In this document: piece by piece, positions 59,645 through 64,000 of the stretch
Position numbering within the stretch: position 1 is the first letter of the stretch
How the letters are laid out: every line of letters starts with the position of its first letter
DNA from: Ectobacillus sp048976805
GTDB taxonomy: Bacteria > Bacillota > Bacilli > Bacillales > Bacillaceae_G
NCBI GenBank assembly: GCA_048976805.1
Contig: JBHGUR010000113.1
Coordinates: 3,594 to 67,593, forward strand
Reading direction: 5' to 3'
DNA length: 64,000 nt
Notes under the pieces: generated by a model
Seen by the model: only the letters and a program-made list of their open reading frames with translations
The model's database searches: none
Told to the model about the DNA's origin: nothing
Position numbers and translations under genes: made by a program

Positions 59645-60664
59645 ATGGATCGACAACATATACATCTCACAGCAGCCGAGATTGCTTCGCTTTGGACTGC
59701 TTATATGAATGACAGCATGTCCAAATGCATTTTAAGCCACATGGTAAAACATATCCAGGATGAAGATATTAAAGGCGCGATTCAATTCGCGCTGGACGTG
59801 TCATTGGGGCATTTGGAGCTTTTGTATACTTTGTTTAAAAAAGAGCAGTATGCCGTACCGAACGGTTTTACTGAGGAAGACGTAAATGTTAACGCGCCGT
59901 GGCTCTTTACAGAAGAGTTTTGTTTAACATATGTAAACCAGATGGCGAAAGTAGGGATGCTGGCGTACAGCGGATTTATTGCGACGAGCATACGGGAGGA
60001 TATTCGAAACTATTTTACAGAAGGATTAACGCAAGTAATTAGCCTGTATAATCAAACAACAGAAACTGCGCTGCATAAAGGAATCGCCGCCCGGCCGCCT
60101 TACATTGGCGTTCCGAAAGAAACCGATTATATAGACAGCAAAGCATACTTAAGCGGATTGAATCCCTTCAGCAAAAAACGCCCTTTAAGCGCTATTGAAA
60201 TTACGCATTTATATATGAATATACTGACGAATTCAATGGGAATAAAATTATGCCTCGCCTTTGCCCAAACGTCTCCGTCCGAAGAAGTGCAGGAGTTTAT
60301 GCTACGGGGAAAGGATATTTCGCAAAAGCATATGGAAATACTTACGGCTGTCTTGCTGGATGAAAATATAGAAACGCCGCATCTGCCGGATTTGGCAATC
60401 AGCAATTCAACTGCCCCGACTTTTTCTGATAAGCTGCTTATGTTCCATATGTCGCTGTTAAGCGCAGCAGGAATCGGAAACTACGCAGCAGCCGCCGCGG
60501 CAAGCCAGAGAAGCGACTTAATAATGGATTATGAACGTTTATCTGTCGAAATCGCCAAATACACAAAAAGCGGCGCGGATATTATGATTAAACACGGCTG
60601 GCTGGAGCAGCCGCCGGGAATCAAGGACCGAGAGAGATTAGCAAAGCAAAAGGAAGGCTACTGA
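59645..60664 (+). CDS. DUF3231 protein, two-repeat ferritin-like architecture
   Basis: 339 residues made of two similar halves: ITAAEIASLWTAYMNDSMSK-type start at ~8-25 and again LSAIEITHLYMNILTNSMGIKLC at ~182-204, each followed by long helices with conserved His (LGHLELLYTLFKKE; SQKHMEILTAVLLDE). This is DUF3231, found in spore formers, often compared with coat protein CotF-like or ferritin-like helical bundles. Function unknown. AAAGGAGAAATGAA precedes the ATG. Its last codons lie in a terminator arm. Confidence 0.8.
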   Translation: MDRQHIHLTAAEIASLWTAYMNDSMSKCILSHMVKHIQDEDIKGAIQFALDVSLGHLELLYTLFKKEQYAVPNGFTEEDVNVNAPWLFTEEFCLTYVNQMAKVGMLAYSGFIATSIREDIRNYFTEGLTQVISLYNQTTETALHKGIAARPPYIGVPKETDYIDSKAYLSGLNPFSKKRPLSAIEITHLYMNILTNSMGIKLCLAFAQTSPSEEVQEFMLRGKDISQKHMEILTAVLLDENIETPHLPDLAISNSTAPTFSDKLLMFHMSLLSAAGIGNYAAAAAASQRSDLIMDYERLSVEIAKYTKSGADIMIKHGWLEQPPGIKDRERLAKQKEGY

Positions 60665-60685
60665 TGGCCTTCCTTTTGCTTGTTT
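60644..60685 (+). terminator. Terminator overlapping the DUF3231 stop
   Basis: AAGCAAAAGGAAGGC/GCCTTCCTTTTGCTT followed by GTTT; the stop codon is in the loop. Confidence 0.8.
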
Positions 60686-60711
60686 AGAGGTTTTAAGAGC
60701 GCTATATTTTA

Positions 60712-60840
60712 TTATTCCTCATGCATTGCCATGCAACGTTCACATTCATACAAATAGGATTCATGCATTTCCTCGATTTCGCATCCGCATTCGCGGCATT
60801 CTTTTTTAGGCAGGTTATGGTAAAAATCTAAACTTAACAT
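60712..60840 (-). CDS. YhfH-like zinc-ribbon small protein
   Basis: 42 residues: MLSLDFYHNLPKKECRECGC then EIEEMHESYLYECERCMAMHEE. Two CxxC pairs (CRECGC and CERC) and the FYHNLPKKxCxxCG start match the YhfH family of tiny Bacillus proteins. AGGGGGTAAG precedes the ATG. Zinc binding is likely; role unknown. The following 60841-61038 shows nothing but A/T-rich sequence. Confidence 0.7.
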   Translation of the reverse strand: MLSLDFYHNLPKKECRECGCEIEEMHESYLYECERCMAMHEE

Positions 60841-61038
60841 ATTTCTTACCCCCTATCCATGTGTATTGGTTTTATTGTATTACAACAATTATAATAAATC
60901 AATACCTGTTATATAAAAGTTTGTAAGAAATTAGAAATTTTAATTTTGGGGCATGAGTGATGACTATGAGAGGTATACAAAAGAGATTTGTTGAATAGTG
61001 TATTAGGTTTGTAATATTTGAGAATGTGGTGAAAAAAT

Positions 61039-61209
61039 ATGATAATAACTTCTTTTATTGGTTCCCTGTTTTACCTGTTGCCAATCATCCTGTTTGCGTT
61101 TGTATTTAGATGGATTAGGCTAATCTATCGAAACTCTGAGGAGCAAGTGAAGCAAAATAAGGAAATTATTTCGCTGTTGTCAAAGATTGTGGAGCAAAAC
61201 AACCGGTAA
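61039..61209 (+). CDS. Small membrane protein with coiled-coil tail
   Basis: 56 residues: one hydrophobic segment (LFYLLPIILFAFVFRWIRLI) and a charged helical tail (SEEQVKQNKEIISLLSKIVE). GTGGTGAA precedes the ATG. This layout (one membrane span plus short coiled coil) is frequent among small Bacillus proteins of unknown function. Confidence 0.55.
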   Translation: MIITSFIGSLFYLLPIILFAFVFRWIRLIYRNSEEQVKQNKEIISLLSKIVEQNNR

Positions 61210-61303
61210 AAAGCAATAACTGAAATTTTCCTGCCGGTAACAGGATATAGTCACCTTTGATATTCCAAATGCTGTATAATGATAGAGAAGGAGTGATTAT
61301 ATA

Positions 61304-61822
61304 TTGCCGATACAAATAAGCAGGCAACAGTTTGATTCGCTGGATGACAGGCTGCTTGGGGAAGCGTGCTTTGCGCCGATTATCCCTGAAATCCGCGGTA
61401 AGGATACAGCGGCGAAGAAGGAAGTATATGATAGGTTAACGGCAGGGCAGCGGGCGCTGTTTATGTTCAGCGCTTACTATAACCACGCAAAAAATTCGCT
61501 CGCGGAGCTGTATTGGTGGAGCGCTTATTTCTTAGCGCAGCCGAAAGTCTGGACGGAACTCAAAGCCGGGCTGCGCTATTTTGGCGCTGATGAGATGCTG
61601 CAGGTTTTAGAGGAAATGGAAAGAACCCTGAAAACAAGGAATCACCTGAGGGGATTGGGAAAATTCGATGCGTCTTACAAAGACATTGATGAAGATACCG
61701 GGCTGCTCGCGGCGGTGAGTTCGCTCCATGCCGTTTTTCAAGAGATTTCTCCTGCTGTTTTGCAAAAAATTGGGCAGTGTATTAGAAGCAATCCAAGCGA
61801 GTTTGTACAGTTTGATGATTAG
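61304..61822 (+). CDS. Hypothetical helical protein
   Basis: 172 residues from TTG 61304 with AAGGAGTG upstream. Predominantly helical; YDRLTAGQRALFMFSAYYNHAKNSLAELYWWSAYFLAQPKVWTEL is a notable aromatic helix pair. No signal peptide or membrane segment. It may be a helical-bundle protein; I recognise no family with confidence. Confidence 0.6.
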   Translation: MPIQISRQQFDSLDDRLLGEACFAPIIPEIRGKDTAAKKEVYDRLTAGQRALFMFSAYYNHAKNSLAELYWWSAYFLAQPKVWTELKAGLRYFGADEMLQVLEEMERTLKTRNHLRGLGKFDASYKDIDEDTGLLAAVSSLHAVFQEISPAVLQKIGQCIRSNPSEFVQFDD

Positions 61823-61951
61823 AAATTTTTCAGCCCGTTCGACTAACGAACAGGGCTGTTCGTATGCAGTGCGATGAAATACTGAATATTCTGTTATAAT
61901 GAGAATTAACTATATGAAACAACAATTTTACAAAACGACAGGAGCGTCACG

Positions 61952-62358
61952 ATGGAAAAAATCATAACTTTTTTTATGTTTGACGGCAAGGCTGAAGAAG
62001 CAATGAATTTCTACACTTCTGTATTTGACAATTCAGAAATCAAAAGCATTTCCCGTTATGGGCGAATGAGGCGGGAACAGAGGGAACGGTGATGCATGCT
62101 ATCTTCTCATTGAAGGGACAGGAGTTCATGTGTATTGACAGCAGCGTAAAGCATGATTTTACCTTTACCCCATCTATGTCATTGTATGTAACGTGTGATA
62201 CGGAAGATGAGATTGACTGGATTTTTGGGGAATTATCGCAAGACGGCAGCATTTTGATGCCGCTTGCGGCGTATCCGTTTAGCGGAAAATTCAGCTGGGT
62301 TGCGGATAAATACGGCGTTTCCTGGCAACTGGCCTTGCAAACTGCGAGCCGTACATAA
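61952..62358 (+). pseudogene. VOC/PhnB-like protein with a one-base frameshift
   Basis: Starts MEKIITFFMFDGKAEEAMNF, a PhnB/3-demethylubiquinone-methyltransferase-like VOC domain, and runs to SRYG. Near 62060 the frame shifts: one missing G in GGGCGAATGAG would restore ANEAGTEGTVMHAIFSLKGQEFMCIDSS and the rest up to the TAA at 62358 (about 135 residues in all). Everything else is intact, so this is either a recent mutation or a sequencing error in a G-run. The family covers glyoxalase-like metal enzymes; substrate unknown. Confidence 0.75.
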
Positions 62359-62395
62359 ACTGTTTTAACATGCTATAATAACAGGGGGATTTGAA

Positions 62396-62767
62396 ATGTA
62401 TAAGGATTTAGAACTTACCGAATTGCGCCGCCTTTTAAGAAGCAATGAATTTACCGGTCCCACTGCCGGGTTGGCACCGGGCCATACACAGGCAAATCTC
62501 GTCATTTTGCCAAAGGCGCTGGCTTATGACTTTTTGCTATTTTGCCAGCGCAACCCAAAACCTTGCCCGCTTATCGAAGTGACCGATAGCGGTTCGCCGG
62601 TTCCAAAGCTGGCAGCGCCAAATTCTGATTTGCGCTTTGACCTGCCGAAGTACCGCATATACAAAAAGGGAGAACTTGTCGAGGAAGTACACGATATTGA
62701 GGCGTATTGGAGAGATGATTTAGTATCCTTTTTAATGTTTTTCGGAAATGGAGGATTTTGTTTGTAA
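62396..62767 (+). pseudogene. DUF1445 / D-glutamate cyclase-like protein, N-terminal fragment
   Basis: The 123-residue frame matches the first half of DUF1445 proteins (putative hydro-lyase/D-glutamate cyclase family, normally ~260 residues): RLLRSNEFTGPTAGLAPGHTQANLVILPKALAYDFLLFCQRNPKPCPLIEVTD, then DLRFDLPKYRIYKKGELVEEVHDIEAYWRDDLVSFLMF. The next expected motif (GCSFSFE) is lost; the frame ends FGNGGFCL just before the cysteine synthase. The ribosome site (CAGGGGG) and start are intact. The C-terminal half is deleted. Confidence 0.7.
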
Positions 62768-62792
62768 AATCATACCGAAAGGCGGGAGAAAA

Positions 62793-63716
62793 TTGAAAAT
62801 TTACAGCTCCATTCTTGACTTAATCGGGAACACCCCTGTTGTAAAATTGAATAAATTGCCTGATCCAACGGGCGGGCAAGTCTACATAAAGCTAGAGTCG
62901 TTTAACCCTGGCGGAAGTGTAAAGGACCGCGCGGCGTTTAATATGATTCAGCGTGCAGAGGCGGAAGGGAAATTAATTCCAGGAAAAAGCGTTGTCATAG
63001 AGCCGACCTCCGGCAACACCGGCATTGGTCTTGCGATGGTATGCGCGGTGAAAGGATACCGCTGCATTATTACGATGCCTGATAACGCGACCGTTGAGCG
63101 TGTGAAGATTTTAAAAGCGTATGGGGCGGAAGTCCATTTAACTCCGGCAGCTTTGCGTATGCAGGGGGCGATTGATGAAGCAAACCGCCTGGCTAAAGAA
63201 ATTCCGGACAGCTTTATTCCGATGCAGTTTGAAAATTATGCGAATGCCGATGCCCACCGGGAAACAACTGCGCTTGAAATTATGGAGGCTTTTGCAGGCA
63301 AGCTGGATGCCCTTGTGCTGACCGCAGGAACAGGGGGAACGGTAACAGGGACAGGCGAAGAGTTAAAAAAGCGGATTCCGGATTTGAAAATTTACGTCGT
63401 GGAGCCGTTCGGGTCTCCTGTTTTATCAGGCGGCAAGCCGGGACCTCATAAAATTCCCGGAACCGGCCCTGGGTTTGTTCCCAAAATTTTAAACCGCGAT
63501 ATTTTTGATGAAATCCTGCATATTAAGGATGAAGACGCGCAAGCAATGGCGCGCCGGCTTGCGGCGGAGGAAGGCATTTTCGTGGGAGCGTCGGGGGCGT
63601 CTTCAGCTTATTTTGCGCTCGAGATAGCGAAGAGTTTGCCGCCTTCGGCCAGAGTGCTTTGTATCGCTCCTGATACGGGAGAGCGGTATTTGTCTTCGGA
63701 TTTGTTTCCAGGTTGA
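62793..63716 (+). CDS. cysK: Cysteine synthase (O-acetylserine sulfhydrylase)
   Basis: 307 residues from TTG 62793, with AAAGGCGGGAGAA upstream. PLP lysine in FNPGGSVKDRAAFNMI; PTSGNTGIGLAM is the substrate loop; TAGTGGTVTGTGEEL the phosphate-binding glycine loop; the C-terminus has VGASGASSAYFALE. It makes cysteine from O-acetylserine and sulfide. It may be CysK or a paralogue such as YtkP/CysM; the sequence by eye does not separate them. The starting TTG overlaps no other real gene. Confidence 0.9.
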   Translation: MKIYSSILDLIGNTPVVKLNKLPDPTGGQVYIKLESFNPGGSVKDRAAFNMIQRAEAEGKLIPGKSVVIEPTSGNTGIGLAMVCAVKGYRCIITMPDNATVERVKILKAYGAEVHLTPAALRMQGAIDEANRLAKEIPDSFIPMQFENYANADAHRETTALEIMEAFAGKLDALVLTAGTGGTVTGTGEELKKRIPDLKIYVVEPFGSPVLSGGKPGPHKIPGTGPGFVPKILNRDIFDEILHIKDEDAQAMARRLAAEEGIFVGASGASSAYFALEIAKSLPPSARVLCIAPDTGERYLSSDLFPG

Positions 63717-63774
63717 GTTTGCATTTGGATTATATTTGCTTGATGGTATTCTAAATTTAACTTTTAACAGATTG

Positions 63775-63860
63775 TCCGGAAAGAAGTCCCCTACCTCAAG
63801 GAGTGAGAAGGGCGTAGCCCAACGAGTAGGTGGGGGATGAATTTCCGGTAGGCATAAGTC
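63775..63860 (+). ncRNA. Structured RNA-like element, possible HEARO/omega-RNA
   Basis: Nested pairing: outer CCGGAAA (63776-63782)/TTTCCGG (63842-63848), middle CCCCTACCT (63788-63796)/AGGTGGGGG (63828-63836) with one wobble, inner GGGC/GCCC hairpin (63810-63820). It lies 100 bases before an ORF start. IscB-type nucleases carry their guide RNA scaffold just upstream of the ORF. The class assignment is inference; the structure is seen. Confidence 0.45.
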
Positions 63861-63959
63861 TACTTTTTGTATGGCAGATTTATCTTTTTTGCTGAAAATA
63901 GAACTTGTGTTTGGTATACTAAGTGTATGACTCCATCAAAAAACAAAGGAGGTGAAACC

Positions 63960-64000
63960 ATGGCAAACCAAAAAGATGGAACATATATCAAGGGAACCAA
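63960..64000 (+). CDS. ORF start cut by window edge, possibly IscB/RRXRR-type
   Basis: ATG 63960 with a perfect AAAGGAGGTGA site; only MANQKDGTYIKGT is visible. The start sequence and the structured element ahead recall IscB-like (RRXRR) proteins of the IS200/IS605 superfamily, but 13 residues are not enough to decide. It runs off the window. Confidence 0.4.
   Translation, partial: MANQKDGTYIKGT

Overview
The window comes from a low-to-moderate-GC, endospore-forming member of the Bacillaceae. It resembles the Bacillus cereus lineage more than B. subtilis: the trp operon carries its own trpG and sits behind two tandem tRNA-Trp T-boxes instead of a TRAP leader; there is a tandem array of YrzI-type small proteins; and there is a Gram-positive Pel exopolysaccharide operon. 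The yjcA/yjcD/yjcF-yjcG-yjcH neighbourhood is shared with B. subtilis. I cannot name the species from sequence alone.

Layout. 0-5 kb: yjcA, a small Gln-rich protein, helicase yjcD and the yjcHGF operon. 5-15 kb: transporters (DMT, MFS, PutP), a YtrA-type GntR repressor with its ABC transporter and a 19-bp-arm palindrome, and gene remnants (LysE, GrpB, a coiled-coil gene with an in-frame TAG). 15.2-22.3 kb: tandem T-boxes and trpEGDCFBA. 22.3-23.1 kb: dense repeats. 23-28 kb: lactate permease, radical SAM/SPASM enzyme, PAS histidine kinase. 28.2-29.2 kb: a leader peptide, alternating hairpins ending in a terminator, and a tandem yrzI array. 30-37 kb: Fsr-like MFS, a KtrB/TrkH remnant, NRDE protein, DUF4153 protein, and proBA behind a T-box. 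37-43.6 kb: PAS-GGDEF-EAL protein, esterase, DinG-type helicase remnant, msrAB, aspartokinase. 44-53 kb: galE-pelD-pelE-pelA(deacetylase)-pelF-pelG, followed by a secreted GH114-like glycosidase gene with its own promoter and a c-di-GMP-I riboswitch. 53-59 kb: truncated GDPD gene, GNAT, and glpF-glpK and glpD behind GlpP-type antiterminator leaders. 59-64 kb: DUF3231, YhfH-like and other small genes, two damaged genes, cysteine synthase, and at the edge a structured RNA-like element just ahead of an ORF that may be an IscB-type gene.

How it works together. The most coherent system is c-di-GMP-controlled matrix production. A PAS-GGDEF-EAL enzyme can make or break c-di-GMP; PelD keeps an I-site RxxD but has lost GGDEF; and a c-di-GMP riboswitch precedes a secreted glycosidase of the family expected to cut Pel-like galactosamine polymers. 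Synthesis and hydrolysis may therefore read the same second messenger by two different mechanisms (protein receptor and RNA).

The region is shaped by three repeat families. R1 is about 120-200 bp with at least 12 full or partial copies. A 127-223 bp MITE has GGCTCTGTTAAA ends and 8-bp target duplications (5 copies, three of them exactly behind intrinsic terminators). R2 is a palindromic GTCTAGCTCC-type repeat (3 copies). At least nine genes are truncated, frameshifted or interrupted, so the segment shows active gene decay.
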